This document shows, one piece after another, positions 24,823-38,622 of a DNA stretch of 64,000 nucleotides (position 1 is its first letter; every line of letters starts with the position of its first letter). The position numbers and the translations under genes are program-made. This DNA comes from Colletes latitarsis (lineage: Eukaryota; Arthropoda; Insecta; Hymenoptera; Colletidae): NCBI RefSeq assembly GCF_051014445.1, contig NC_135143.1, forward strand, positions 3,534,001 through 3,598,000. The letters run 5' to 3'. The notes under the pieces were generated by a model. It did not search any database, was not told the origin of the DNA, and worked only from the letters and a program-made list of their open reading frames with translations.

Positions 24823-25391
24823 ATAAATATAATTGATCGTAATATTTAAATAAATTTGATCCTCGTTCAAAATAAGTGATTTATCAAAAATATAGGGCAA
24901 GCTATTGTATATAATTCTGTTTTTAAAAAAATAGTTTGAATTTTATACGTTCTTCGTGCATCCTCCTGAGAAAAAGTAATACATTTAACTGTTATATGAA
25001 ACCTTCTCTTATCTAACTATTGGCCTAACCTCATCATAAAGATAAGTTTATTTCGAAAATAAATAGTCGTACCAACCAACCTGTCGCTCGCAACACTCGT
25101 TCGGAAAACGAGGGCCTAGAATTACTCGAGAAATTTCTTCGCTTGTTGCTTCCTGATTCGTGTGCGCGCATACTGATACGCAGCGCGACGAATCAACGTT
25201 ACAACAACAGCAAGCGGATCCGCGGTTTTAATCTTGTCGTGCTCTCCTCGCATCGGTTCCGTCAGGTCGTTCGAGTCGTCCCGACAGGATGCAAGAGGAT
25301 TCCTCGAGCCTCGACGAAGGACTCGCGTTAAGCTTTCTTCACACGAAACGAATTGCTCCTTGCTCGCAGAGTCAAACAAATTTATTCATGA
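24823..25391. other. Non-coding, with a CpG-rich block at about 25080-25380
   Basis: I looked for continued mitochondrial sequence (a tRNA following cox3) after 24822 and could not see it. The CpG-rich block carries overlapping frames on both strands without domains. Confidence 0.45.
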
Positions 25392-25395
25392 TTAA

Positions 25396-25600
25396 CCCCT
25401 TAACGCTCATATTTTTCGGGTTAACCAAGAATGATCAGTTTTTTTATTGGATTTGTTTCTAAAAATGCGGTTTTTGTTACTTGCAATGTTGTATCCAACG
25501 TATGATTTGAAAGAAAACAAATATTATCATCCCTTAAACCATTAGATTAAACAAATATCGTTTTTCAAAGCAGTCAGACTCGGGCATGAACGTTAAGGGG
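25396..25600. mobile_element. piggyBac-like MITE at TTAA
   Basis: This 205-bp element is flanked by TTAA (25392-25395 and 25601-25604). The inverted ends start CCCCTTAACG(C/T)TCAT. It has no coding capacity. TTAA duplication together with C-rich ends is characteristic of piggyBac-type elements; the assignment rests on that alone. Confidence 0.65.
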
Positions 25601-25604
25601 TTAA

Positions 25605-28184
25605 CGAATAGAAATTTTCGTCAGTAAACTAACTTCCATGATTCCATAAATTCAACTGTAAATTATAATCTATTATCAAATTTTTTAAATCATGTCAAAT
25701 AGTAGGATGAGCAGAATTGTGGGCAGAAGCTGGTTTACGAGCGAGTCGGACATTTTTATTTGCCCAGAGGAAAATACGTGACATAGCTTCAACAAATAAG
25801 GATAAAATAAAAAAAACACATTGGCAAAGCAGTCGATGCGACATAAAAAGTTTAAAGAAAAAAGATATTTTTCGAATGACATAAATTGAAGACTTTAATT
25901 TTTCGTATGCCTGAATTGGAAAATGGAATTTAGAATAGAAAAATACTCTGCAGGCGTACGTGAATTTCAAAAACAAAAATTTGTTCTAAAAATTTTAATC
26001 GGAAATTTCGATCATTGATAAGCGAGCAAAATCGATGCGTTTTAAACTAATGCTAGTAAAGTTCTGCAGATTTTTTAATGAAACTTGACTCCACACAGGG
26101 GCGAAAAATTCGCCTGGTGATATTCGGCGAAATGCCAACTTAAAAATTTATACTCACCCGGTGGAATTTTAAATTGCATTATAAATCGACCGGTCTTTCC
26201 TCGGATCGCTCCCGACCGGATTCGCGTTACACTCGAAAATTGACAAAGTTGAATTATAACATGCAAATCAATGCGCGCCGAATCGAGCGCCGAACATCGA
26301 TTCGCCATCGAGGTTCCTTCAATTTTCGCGCCAATCACGATACAGTCAGGGTGATTCTAAACCGACGTGTCTGGTTAATTTATAAAAATGTCTATCGAAA
26401 CGAAGAATGAACATTTACGAAGATACGAACTTGTTTATCTTTTCATAGAAGACAAAAGTTGGAAAATTTTACAAGTACACTTATTGCATGATTATTCTCA
26501 AAAATGCTACATCTACCACAGAGTATTTGTGAGACGAGTTAAAAAATAAAACTCGTGAAAAGTCGATGCATTCGAGCAGAAAATCATTTTTCAAGAACTA
26601 AATGCAAGCCTTCGATAAAATACATATAATTTTCGTTTAAAGGTTTTTAATTTTTAAATGTTACATCGAAACTTAAAATTTGTGAAGTGTTTATGAAGTT
26701 CAAATTGTGTTTTAACCCCTTAACACTCACATTTTTTCGCCCTAACCCGTCAAAAATAATCAATTTTCTTTATTTGTTTCTAAACTACGCAAGAATATGT
26801 TTTTTTGTATTTATAACATTGTATCCTACGTTTTTAACATAATAAATTGTAAACTTAACCGTAGATGCGAAAGAAAATAATTATTATCATCCCTTAAACG
26901 GTCAGATTAAACATTTATGTCTAATTTGGGCAAACAGTAAAAGATTAATTTTTAATTCAGAATTTCTAAAATGTTTTAAAGACGAAATTGAAAAATTAAT
27001 TGAAAGCGTCAATATATCGACGACTGAAAATAAACTTAACTATTAATTTCTTGCACTGAAAATCACCGTCAGAAAACATTACTTACGGTCTAATATAAGT
27101 TAATTATATCTTTAAAACTGTCTAGTATTTGCGCCAAATATTTCACACGTATCATCGAAAATCTATTTATGCCATTGCGTAATGAAACCTCGCGACAATT
27201 TTGGGTCGATGCACGGTGTAACGAGTTAGAGAACAAAAATCAAAAATCAATTTTCCATTAAAATAGTCTTATTTACATATCATTGATATGTTAGTCATAT
27301 TTATACATTGCAAATTTAATTTTTAACATAAAGTAATTAATTAAGACAAATATTTCTCTGTAAATATAATAAAGACAAAATAAACTACATGTATTTCAAA
27401 ATACATTTAAATATAAACAAATAACAAACAGCTAAAACATTTACAAATAAATGAAATTCATTGATTAAATAACTTGTAGCGATAACTTTATTATTATTCG
27501 TGATTGTTCATTGATTTTAAAAACAAATTATTTCAAGGAAGAGCAATCAGATGCAGATGAAATTTATACCCATTCAAAGTATATAAAAGGGATTAATTTT
27601 AGTCCAAAAATGAAAGAATGTTTCGCTTTTTGTTGTAATCTTCTCCGGAATTTGGAAAATGAGGCAAAACAGTAATATGATTAGAATCATTGGAATCCAT
27701 ATCTTCAAATCTGAGAATTTTGAATTCTTAAAACTAAAGCAGAACACTTTAAACTTATTTTCAAAAAGAAGAAAAAAATAATAACTTGTAAATATAACAA
27801 AAACATACTAGATAAATATATGCTATCTGTTAACTATTCAGGCTTGTGTGACTTTTATACGTCTTTGTACGTAATTATCAACCTCAATCTGTTATTTATG
27901 TTACCAAGTTACGACGTTTACATATTAGAGGAGTGTTTACTATCTGTTAATTTTATATTAGGATTTTATTTTAGATGACTAACAGATTATTACAAATTAC
28001 TTTATCACTTCGACAACGGCTCACACTTTTCTTCTGGAACATTCCTCACAGTGCGGTCCATATTTATATACATACATACGTAAATTGTATATACATGTGT
28101 CTCAAGACAATAGATGTCACGCGTTTGTTTACCTGCGTACATATTAACATAAATCGCGTAATACCTTATCGATTTTCAGTTATT
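25605..28184. other. AT-rich non-coding stretch with a degraded relative of the TTAA element
   Basis: At 26716-26940 the sequence CCCCTTAACACTCACATTTTTT, then ATTATCATCCCTTAAAC and AGATTAAAC, parallels the element at 25396-25600 with an insertion, but its right end is not recognisable. The block 26170-26410 is CpG-richer. No exon seen. Confidence 0.45.
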
Positions 28185-28189
28185 CTTAA

Positions 28190-28773
28190 TTATTTGGGAT
28201 TCCAAACATATTATATTATAGGACGCGTCATGTTTTTTTAATAGTACTTAAATTACTCAATTTGGTCATCTAGAAAATGTACCTTTTTTGACAATAGGAA
28301 TTGTCATACCCTAAAGCCATTAAGCTATTCAGCATATTTAATTAGTTTCAAGGAGTAATTTGGGCGTATGTACCTGCCCCTTGGGATCGCGGAAACCTAC
28401 CCCCGTACAACCCTTAGTGGGTAGGATTTAGAGTCTCGGGAGAACTGGCCTACGAGGGATGGGCAAACTTCTGATTTACAAAGAGAATCACCGCCTATTT
28501 TTAAACTTGGTATATAATCACAGAACAGAGAACACTGACAAGTAACAAAGCATTGACAAATTACAAAATCAGAACAGTTACAGATACATAGACCGCAAGA
28601 GTTACAGTTACAAAGGACTAGATTTGGAAAAACCCTTACGAACCGTTGTTATAATTCCTGTTAACACGTTATTTTTGTATATATATTTGTTCATAGTAAA
28701 CGTGATTGTAAATAGTATTATAATATCTATTTGCTACATAAATCAGCACTGCGAATCTTTGTGGGAGCCAACC
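28190..28773 (+). mobile_element. Solo LTR, copy A
   Basis: About 584 bp and similar along its length to the LTRs at 39221-39772 and 40713-42442. The left end is degraded (TTATTTGGGATTCC against TGTTTGGCATTCC), and the right end reads GTGGGAGCCAACC instead of GCCAACA. The pentamer CTTAA lies on both sides (28185-28189 and 28774-28778), compatible with a 5-bp target duplication. It has a TATA-rich stretch near 28677. No internal retrotransposon genes flank it, so it is a solo LTR left by recombination. Confidence 0.75.
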
Positions 28774-28778
28774 CTTAA

Positions 28779-30633
28779 CACTATTAATGCCATGAAATGA
28801 AATAGAAAATTAAAACATTCAATATTTTTATTTTTGATCGTGGGTCGTGACACTGTGCGATAGATCCAGTTTTGCGACTTCTCGGGACCCATTGATTCTC
28901 CGGATATTTCTTGCCGCGAGGCGCGGGTGAACTAATTGCCAGAACACGAAGCGTTACAACGCGCTTAAGTCGGATTTCGAGCGGCCATTAATGCGCACGA
29001 ACGTGTGAGCATGTTACGTGGGACGCACGAACACGCTCCGTGGCTCGAAATCGATTCAGAAATGTCGACGCTCGATTCCTTTTTTCCTCCGCCTGGCCTC
29101 CCCTCGTCCACCACTCGTCCCCCCTCGCCTGTCGAACACCGATACCGGCGTTGCCCACGCTTTCACGCGTCGCGTACGCGTACAAAGTGCTCGCGGACCG
29201 AGAACATCGATAGGAGAGCAGCAACGAAAGTGCAAAACGAAGAAACGGTACGACTGGACGAAGTAATTAAGACGTTCACCAAGTTCCTGGCGACTTCGTA
29301 TCGTTATTAGTTTCTTTGTGTCTGTCGATCGCGGGGCTGAAAAGACCCCAATGGTAGGTGGCTACTTTTATTTCCGTCGGATCGCGACTTCTTTGTGTAC
29401 CTCGCCTCGCCTTTTTATCGATTTGTCGAGGCTTTTTCTTTGTAGTCGCGCGGTTATTAAGTTGAGCCCCGTTGGATCCCGGGACGCGGCAACTCCACGA
29501 CGGGTTCCTCCGACGTTCTCGACGGGAGATCGTGTGCCGTTTAATCGTTGTGTCGGGAGTGTCGAGGGTGCCGGACGCAGAAGGGGAGCAATTTTTTGCC
29601 GAACAAGAGCACAAGAAGGGATCAAGAGCGCCACCCTCCAGATGGATTGATAAATTTGCGATCACCCTCAACCCTCGACGCTTGTTTCTCTTTTTATTTG
29701 ACCGGTCGCTTCTCTTGTTTATCTTCCCTTCGGATTTTTTCTTCCGGCTTGGTTTCTTTTCCGGGCTGTAACACGGTCGGCTTTAATTCAAGATTTCTTT
29801 TTTTGCCCCTCCCCCCTCCCTGTTGCATAGTGTGCCCTACTGGGAACACAATGATCAAATGATCTTTGTGCAACATTCACCGAGGAATGTTTTACAAAAT
29901 TCGTGTCTTCTTGTAGGTGTTAGGTTTCCTACTAAAAATTAAGTATAAAAATTAATTTCATTTACTGGTCTCCTATTCTGATGGAGAGAGATGCTGTATC
30001 TTGCTGCGTATATTCCCTTGTAAGATTCGGTTTCCTGTTTATACAAAGATGCGATAGGACCTCGCATAGACACAAAAGAAATATTAGGTTCAACGTCTCA
30101 GTTCTTTAGCTCTCATGTTTCTGTTCACAGTTCAGTTTTCTCGTAGAAGTCATAGTAAAAGGGTGTTTCTTCCAAAGCGTATAAAATAAAGTTTCACTAT
30201 TATTCAAAAATAAAATCTGAGTATTTTATTTAAATAAACCCATTTCTAATAGTAGGGTCATCCAATTGCAGATTCAGTCATAGATCTTGAATAGGTAACA
30301 TCTATAATAACAGATAAACAGCGGCTGTTCCAGGAAAAAATAAGCAAGACAGCAGGAGCAAAAAAAAAGAAAGACATCATCAATTAGGCAACCTTAGCAA
30401 GCCCTGTCTTAACACATTGACTGCCAGACCAAACCCCTCAAATTATCCATGAAAACGAAACTTTGTTTTTAAACAATTAGAGCGTAGCATACCCATAATT
30501 TATCATTGAACTTATTTCTACAGATTATTCTAGATTTATTTTCTTTAACATCTAATCTTGGGAATTAATTTTTTTAGTTACTTAGTGAGAAATCATGTCA
30601 CCCACATACGAGTGACGCGGTAATCAAAGGAGT
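28779..30633. other. Longest CpG-rich island (about 28860-29870), non-coding as far as seen
   Basis: The island has many CpG dinucleotides and several overlapping open frames on both strands (up to 131 residues at 29276-29671 minus), all arginine/serine/proline-rich with no recognisable domain. GC-rich DNA produces such frames by chance. It could be a regulatory region, promoter or untranslated first exon, but nothing in the sequence proves that. From 29880 on the sequence is AT-rich. Confidence 0.45.
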
Positions 30634-31025
30634 CAAGAGGAGTCCAAAAGGTTGGGACCAAACTTATACTACATATTAGCGAGGTCAAATAGATGAAAAA
30701 GGTTCATATAAATTTATTTTAGAAGATGCTTTATTGACAAAATATAAGCGTTCAAAGATTTACGGGCAAAATTCCTCTTACAATACGATAGAAATAGAAG
30801 ATCAGCTTTAGGAATGTATTCAAAATACATATACTATTATTTCCAATACTAATGAAAGAGTTCAATAATCACTAATTCGACGAATGGAAGCCAACAACCT
30901 AAATCATAAACATCTTATATCTTTCCAATGAAACATTTTCGGGCATAAGTTCATATGAATTTTTTCTGTCTATCTGATCTCAGTAATATGTAATAAGTTT
31001 AATTGCAATCTTTTTGGACACCCTG
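30634..31025. mobile_element. MITE with degraded CAGGGTGTCCAAAAAG ends
   Basis: The right end is the inverse complement of CAGGGTGTCCAAAAAGATTG and is followed by TA (31026-31027). The left end near 30634 (GAGGAGTCCAAAAGGTTGGG) is a degraded partner; inverted similarity continues for about 70 bp (AAACTTAT..ACATATTA and TTCATAT blocks). No coding region. Confidence 0.6.
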
Positions 31026-31027
31026 TA

Positions 31028-33457
31028 TAGATATAGGAATAGGTGATCGGTCAAGTAGGTGCTTGTGAGAAAGGTGCAAGTTGAGCGTAGCCCTCTTCTG
31101 GCGAGTGCGGAAAATGTCGCCACACAAGAAATAATTCTTTTTCTCAAAATGTAAAGTAAAAGTCATGCAATAGAAATCCAGTGCGAAAATATAGTGGGAA
31201 CTTGTTTTTATTTAGTGTCTTTTGAGTATCATAAATACTTATGTCTGTTACATATTATTAATATAATCGAAATAGTTTAAAATACTTATCTCTAAATGTA
31301 CTGCTGGAATAAATTTTCGCTTTGACTCCGCAACTATGCATAATAAAAACAAAATGGTTCGAGTAAATATCATTCAATTTTATAAAAGCTATTCAAGTAA
31401 CAAATATTGCCTTTCAATCAATAAATCTATGTAATAAAACAGAAATGAAGTCGATATCTTCATTGGTTTCCAAGAAAACAGCTTGCAACACTTTATTTGG
31501 ATCGCAAAGTATAGTTACGTCTTACATTTGCATGGAAAATCGTCTTTTTTTCTTTTCATGATTACTCCAGTAACCCTGTATATTTATAGAAATGGGAGTC
31601 TATTTACACGGTGTGTCGTAAAATGTCGGAAAGCCCCGAGAGTGAAATCAGCGTAAAAACATTTTCCTGATCTCGTTTCCGAGGCACAGCTGCGTACTTT
31701 GTAACCGATTCACGCTCGAAATTATAACCATATTTTACAGAAACACCTCGTGGAAGCATCGCCGAAGCGTTATCGCGTTTAAGAAAGCATTCTCTCTAAT
31801 TGACTATAAAAGGAAAACAGGTGCACGACGTGTCCCAGCCTGATATTATGCTTCTTAATCGCGTTGAAAGAATCTCTGTGCAAAGACGCGGAACGAGGTT
31901 TTTATTTAATTATCATTCGCGAAGGATGAGAGATACGCGGGTAATTGAGGCCCACCGATACGGGGAATCCCGTGGCGATAATTATATTATTATATTTAAC
32001 AAGCAACGGCGATTAATCTTTCATTCTCGACGTGGCACAGCGATCGTGAGAAAATTGGATACACCAATGGTTGGCGATTGGCTTTTCCGTAGCTCTTCTC
32101 GTATCTTTCTTGTTGGTTTATCTCTTCCAAAAGAAAAAGTTTTCTTTCCTTAACAAAAACCATCGACGCGTGTGTTGCGTTTTGCGTTTTGAGATACAAG
32201 TCAAGAGGGTGCAGCTATACCTTGGCTTGTTTAGACAAAGAATAGAACCGATTGGGTCTGAGGGTACTTTGGCTTGTTTCTTTGAGGGTAGTTTCTTTCA
32301 AACTGTGAGGATGTGCTTTTCAAGTGTTTCAAATAATATTAAAGCTTAGTTAAAAGGAATTTTGAAGAGATTGTTTTTTATTCCACCACCTATTTCCAAT
32401 ATTTCTTGCCAGCTCTCGCATCATTTTCGACGAAACGGTAAAAAGATGCAGAGAGAGGTCAGGAAAACGAGCACGCAATTAAAACGTTCGTTTGTGTTAC
32501 GGTAGCCTTGTTAATAATAATTATTTTCTGCGCGTCTATCAGTCATGCTGAACACCGAAATGTTTCCGCAGAGATTATTTGTCACCTCCGGTGTCCACCT
32601 CTCGCTGGACTGTGTCCTCCTTGATCTCTGATTCATGGTCCACGGGATTGCAAAAACTTCTGCCCGTCTCCCCAAAGCATATATTTCACTTTTACGATTC
32701 AATTTCCGCCAGCGGTATCTCGAACGACGAATCAGTGTTTGCGAGAATCTGCGCGGAAGAAAAAGACACGCAAGACGGAGTAAATCTTGGAAAATAAAGT
32801 GGCCAGAAGCTGAGCTAACGCATTGCTAAACGAAGCACATTGGCTACGACGGTATCTCCGTGGCTTTTCCGAGAAACGGTCTGGAATTTGTAGAAGAGAC
32901 GATTCGGTTAGTCTCATTAAATCTTGGAGGACATTTTAGCTCGTACGTGTACCCTCACTTTTTCAAATTATTCTAACTTTAATCCCAACGGAATGCGACT
33001 AACGATCACGTACAGAATTTGAATAACTGCGTGGAATGAAAACTACGATTTCTGATAATCAAATTGTGGAATAATTGGGGAAAAATATAAGTAGCTGTTA
33101 AAGAATAATTCAAAGTAAGAAATTTTGTTTGTTAATATTTAATTAAGCCCTAGGATATTTAAGAAATAAAGTACTTTTGCAAAAAGCAAGTTTTTTTTAT
33201 TTTTAATGTTATTTAAATGATTAGGAGTAATATAGTTGGTGATAAATATAGTAATATAGTTGGTGACATAACAGAGTTATATTTATTTCAAATTTTATTC
33301 AACAGAATGTTATAATATTCTTCAAAATAACAATACAAATTTCTGTACTTCGTCTAATGAACATTAATGGGTCCACCCCGTAATGTTGATAGATCATTAA
33401 AGGGAATAATTTATCATCATTAAATATATTTTGTCAAATCATTAGGTTCTTTAAAAT
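31028..33457. other. Non-coding, with a GC-richer island at about 31600-32920
   Basis: A lone ACCCTGTATA at 31573-31582 could be the right end of another CAGGGT-type element, without a visible partner. Open frames at 31800-32349 have no domain and no exon context. 33100-33450 is AT-rich, with a local duplication of ATAGTTGGTGA around 33232-33266. Confidence 0.45.
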
Positions 33458-34454
33458 TTAGAGGCCAAAATAAGACGAAAATCAGGGATACTAATTTGTT
33501 GATTGAGGCATCGTTAAAAAGTTGTAGAACCATTTCCGGCCACACAGCATATGTTCGGTAAAAAATTTTTTTCTCAAAAGTACGTAGGATTTCGTGGGTA
33601 TGTGTATCCATAAAAAATGATTATAATTGATCCCCGGAACCAAACATAATTTTTTTAGGACAATTTGAAATTTTGTCAATTTTACTTAAAAATTCGTTTT
33701 TGATTTTTAGTAATTTTGTTTGACGCCCTACACAAAAATTGTCTAATACTTTTGTGTAGATACCCATGAGCTCTATTTTAGAAAAAAGTTTCATTGAAAT
33801 ATATTCACTATTGTAGGAATTATGGCAGTTTGAAAATTGGACCATTTGTATAGGGTTTTTCTCATTTTACGGGATCAAGGAACAACTTTTCGAACATTTT
33901 TGGAATTTCTACATATTCTTCACCAAAATACGCGTTGTTTGCCGCTTAAAGCATTAAAATCGTCCAATCCTTTCAGAAGTTATGACGTTTTAAAGATTTG
34001 CATGAAATTTCTGGGATACATTTCTAGCCATATATTATATTTTCATTTAGGAATTTTTTTCTCAAAAGCGCGTAGGAATTCGAGGGTATATCTATTGACC
34101 AAAAATGATTGTAATTGACCCCTGCAACCGAAAACAATTTTTTCAGAACGATTTGAAACACATGAAATTTCAGGGGAATGATTCATTCATGATCAGACGT
34201 TATATTTTCAGTAACGAATTTTTTTCTCGAAACTGGGTAGGATTTCGGGGGTATGTGTATTCACCAAAAATGATTGTAATTGAGCCCCGCAACCAAAAAT
34301 AATTTTTCCGTGAACGATTTGAAATTTTTTAATTTAATTGTTTAATATCTTTTTAATGAAGCCTCAATGAACAAATTGATATTCTTGATTTTTGTCTTAT
34401 TTTGGCCTCTAGAATCTCCCATTAAAATTTTTCCAGGGGTGCCCGAACACCCTG
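33458..34454 (-). mobile_element. Long copy of the CAGGGTGTTCGGCC family, left end truncated
   Basis: About 1 kb, inverted relative to the copy at 18900. The right end (GGGTGCCCGAACACCCTG) is followed by TA at 34455-34456. The left end begins inside the terminal repeat at GAGGCCAAAATAAGACG and lacks the outer 50 or so bases. Three internal modules are present (near 33550, 34045 and 34220), plus the unique middle section. No transposase. Confidence 0.85.
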
Positions 34455-34456
34455 TA

Positions 34457-35488
34457 TACATGCATATCTATATCTATGTATGCTAACCTAACCTAACCAC
34501 GCTCTGCTGCCATAAGAATAGTATACACGTGTATGTCTGTACAGTTGCTCATGTTCATCCATATATTTTCAAATAAATATTATTGTTAAAAGTATTATCG
34601 AGAAGAGTGGTTTTCTCTTATTCGAGTAATAGTTTCGAGTCTGCCAAGATTGTGGGATAGTTTCTAGATTATTGCAACAAAATGCAGTTAGCAAAACTGT
34701 TATTATTTCTGTAGATCGGTAACGAAAGTGAGTGAAGAATGCATAGCACCTCAGGGTTAAAGTAACCTAGAAAGGTCGATACTTTTTCCGGCCTTAAGAA
34801 TCTTTCGTGCCAGGCGTGCACCAGGTAGAATCGGTTGGATCCTCGAAGGGGGTGGTCGTCTAGGCGGTAAAAATCGCGTGGCTCGCGTTTTTGTTGGGGC
34901 TAACTCGCGGAACCCGGCCATAGCCGTGCAATTAACATCACTACCACCAAGTCCGCGGTAGCTCGATAATTATTGTTATTATTTCTGCACGCCGGACGTG
35001 GACAGAGATTGCAACATAGTCGCGGCGGCGTGATCGGCTGTCCCGGGGCAAGTCGATTCGTTATTCGGGTCAGAGGTCACGCGCCGACCAGTCCCCTTGG
35101 ACGTCGCTTCCTTCTACGACCCGCTCCAGGGCCCCGTTGTCCGCTGCCTCGGCTCCTCCGCCACGGTCTTGAACTTTGTCTCCTTTCTATCGTGCGGTTC
35201 ATCGCGGCCGATGCATGCGCGCCGTGCAATTAAACGGTTGGAAAATAAAGGGTTAAGGCTGCCCGTTAGGCTTCCATGCTCGCCACGATAACCAGCCGCG
35301 CCGTCTCGTGGGTGGGATGAGATGTCGCTGGCGATCAACGGATACGAAAAACGTAATACGCTCGTCGGACGTATGGGGCGGATTGGAAATTCACCAAAAT
35401 CATGCTTTCCATGCATTTGTATCAACCCTCGATTGGCATCGTTGGGTCACAGATGACCCACGACTGCTTCAAGTAGTTTGTTAAAATT
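34457..35488. other. Non-coding, with a GC/CpG-rich island at about 34750-35430
   Basis: The island carries frames on both strands (35114-35425 minus, 34973-35233 plus) without a recognisable domain or exon signals. Confidence 0.45.
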
Positions 35489-36102
35489 ATACAAAACTAC
35501 CATTACTCTTCACATACTTGTGTTTGGAGATCAGTTTTCCTTTCAAAACTATGGAGTATGTGGGATTCCTCGATTGGTCTTCAACACGTCAAGCGCCATG
35601 TTGGTTCCTGAGGGTACTCAATTTTCTAAATTGGGAATAAACAGTATAAAATTTAAAAAATAATACTAGAACATATGTTTACGCTTTTTTAATGGACTTT
35701 ATTAAGACACTTTAAATAAAAATGAGATTTTCTGCTTTTATCTTTTCAAGTAAAAGTAGCTAGGTCTTATATAATTATTGAGACACCTTTCTAGTGAATC
35801 CAAAGATAGAGGGAAATTGCAAACACTGATATGTAAATATAACAAACGTAAAAATTGACTTACAAAGAAATGGAATCCTAGAATTGAGAATTCCAGCTTC
35901 AAAACTAATGTACCTATAAATTATTCAAGTATCGTTTTAATATCTCCATAATATATTGGAGTTTTCAGTGTTCCTTAGTCTTTTATCTAAATTTTGTTTT
36001 AAACCAGCGTTTTAAAGAAAATATTACAAAAAAATTAAATTTCTTTTAATTTTGTACAGCATTTTGCCCATCCAAAAATATTAAAAGTTGTGGTTGTTAT
36101 AG
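35489..36102 (+). repeat. Dispersed repeat, copy 2
   Basis: Same orientation as 21830-23063 and similar over most of its length. It lacks the roughly 600-bp section found at 22413-23012 of that copy. The family is unknown and non-coding. Confidence 0.75.
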
Positions 36103-38618
36103 CTTCTTGTTTAAAGGCTCTTCTAAAAAAGATGACCCATTGGCTTCCACGATTCGAGCCGATCATTCATTGGGAAGAGTGTACTTATAGCAAGAACTAG
36201 AGAGAAGTCTAAATCTAGATAAATAAAAACATGGCGAAACTTGAAATCCTGAATTTATATTTTTTAGCTTTTTCTTGTATTCAGTTCGTTGAAAAGAAAT
36301 ACTAAACCTCAATATTTTTGAGAATCTCTAGTTCTAACAATAAAGGCGTATGTGTTGAAAATTTTCTCCAAATATGAAGTTAATCGATCAGTTAGATTTT
36401 GAGATCCCTGTATAGATATTATTCTATATGACGCTATATTTAAATTCTTGTAAAAATACTTGTTTAAGCGATCATACGATCGAGCTGGAAGGATTGATAT
36501 AATTTTCCATGCAACTGCTACTTAAATTTCAATGTAATTTATTTAATGTTACATATATGGTGAGAAAGGGAAAGTAATAATAAATCATTGTCAGTGTGCC
36601 TCGACGTAAAATCGTTACATGGATATAAATGGACCTTTCAGTTGTAAAGAAATCAAGAATGCAGGAATATTGTGTGTGATTACCAAATTATTAATTAAAT
36701 GTTAAAGAACTATATTGAAGATCCCAATTGCAGAGATAAATTCTTAGAAAATTTTTCACATTAAGTTGGATTGGCTATTTGTGACAAGTATACCGAGGTC
36801 ATCGGCGTCACCAAGATATTTTCCATAGCTCCTAAACCTCGGTAAGCTGGTAAATAAGTAACAAAGATTAAGAAATAATCCATTAAGCCTTGAAAATATT
36901 TCTTCCTGCGGAGAGGATCCCAACTGTTTACAGAAGAATTACAGAAAAGGGATGAAATTGCTTGCACAAAAATGGCCCTGCTGTACAATCGTAGGATTAA
37001 CCTCTTCGGAGATACTGGCACATTTATGCGTATTACATACATATACTGAATTTAGTTTTTCAGATATTTTAAGTATTGTAGCATGGAAGTAACTATGATT
37101 AAATTTCTCAATGATGGCATCGTCACAAAATGTTACGAATCATCAGTTAAAATTTTTGTTTATTTCATATTTTTTTATTCAGTAATAATTAATATAAAGA
37201 AAGAAAAAAACAAAACTTTTTAATACAATATCACTCATCGAAGTCTATTATTCTGTCAGTTCTTAATTGACAATTGGCGTTGCGGTGTCTTTTCTATTCA
37301 AATGTGTGCTTCGAAATAAAACGTGATTAAGTAAGACTGCTCTACACACTCTTAATATTTCCCCAATAAATATTCATTTAAGATTAGAATAGATTACAGT
37401 TTTAATATCCTTTACCTTGCTGCCATTTTTTTTTACCGCATACCATGGATGCACGTAAAAAATTATAAAACGAGAAAGACAAGCGGAAGTCTGTTTCGCG
37501 ATATAGCTTTCACGGGGAACAGAATTTTTTTTCGCGCGATCCTAATCCAATTTTAAAAAATTCCGTTTTCACAATCATGAGAAATAATAGGCGCACCTGT
37601 TCCTTTTTCTTTCTGTTAAAGTTTTTATTACGCGATGGAAACTCGTTTGAAACTTGAATATTAGTTTCCAAGCAAAGCTAATAAACGCTTTTTAGTTTTA
37701 TCGTTTAATCAGGTCTTTTTTCTGGGCGCGGGGATAGATTTTACAGAACCGCCGCTTTGAAGCCATATTAGCTCGGTGTGTTTAAAATAGAATGAAGCGT
37801 GGACTGGAGGGGGGAGAAAAAAAGAAAGTGCAGCGTATAGAAAATCGAGCGACACACTCGAGGGAGAAAGAGTATGTACAAAGCGTAAGGACGTAACGAG
37901 TGAGAGATGACATATTTCAAACCTCGCGTGAAAGAGATAGAACCGTGGACGGGCGTGAAAGAACGGTTATTTTCTACAGGTTAAAAAACAACGAAGCGCG
38001 AGAGTGTTTCTTCATCTACCATGAAGTTGTATGATAGAATTGTCCCGAATGGAGTCAAAGAATTTCCTTTCAAATACAAAGAAACTTCTCTTACCGGCTA
38101 CGTAACTTGTAACCAATTACAATTCGTAGTTCGACTGGTTGATCATTAGGAATAAAAGAAGAACCCTTTAGATTCAAATCAAACTTTTGTTCGTGCTTTT
38201 TATTCTATTCGTAGAACGTTCTTGATTCTTTTCAAATTAATAAATAGAACAAAATTGACTATTTTAAATAAAAGTTTCAATAAATGGTTATAGGAAACTA
38301 TTTCCTGTTATATTTTTATTTTAATAGTCGATATGGGGAAATCCGTAGACGAAAATAGCTTTATTGACTTTAGTGTTTTTTTACAAATCAAAATTAAACA
38401 GAGAAACACTCGTGTACTATTCCTGGTAGATATTTTACAGAGTAATTCTACGGACCAAAATAAGACTAAATTGATAAGACACTTTCGAGAATATTTTGCT
38501 ACGGAAAAACATGTTTTAATATTTCCTGGTCACGTTCTGACTGCTAAGAAAAGTACATATTTTTTTAAATGTGCAGATATTCATACATTCGTAATTATGT
38601 ACACGTAGTTAGCGAATC
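36103..38618. other. Non-coding stretch with a weak relic of the CAGGGTG family
   Basis: At 38429-38540 the blocks GGACCAAAATAAGACTAAA and CACTTTCGAGAA resemble, in order, parts of the CAGGGTGTTCGGCC family, suggesting an old degraded copy; the 91-residue frame at 38333-38608 covers it and is not a gene. A 93-residue minus frame at 36761-37042 is unrecognised. A lone CCCTGTATAG at 36410-36419 has no partner. Confidence 0.4.
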
Positions 38619-38622
38619 TTAA

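Noticed and set aside
28988..29876. Nine overlapping frames, longest 131 residues
   Set aside because: CpG-rich composition makes long frames by chance; translations are arginine/serine/proline-rich without known motifs.
36761..37042. 93-residue minus-strand frame
   Set aside because: No family recognised; isolated in non-coding DNA. A coding exon cannot be excluded but is not supported.
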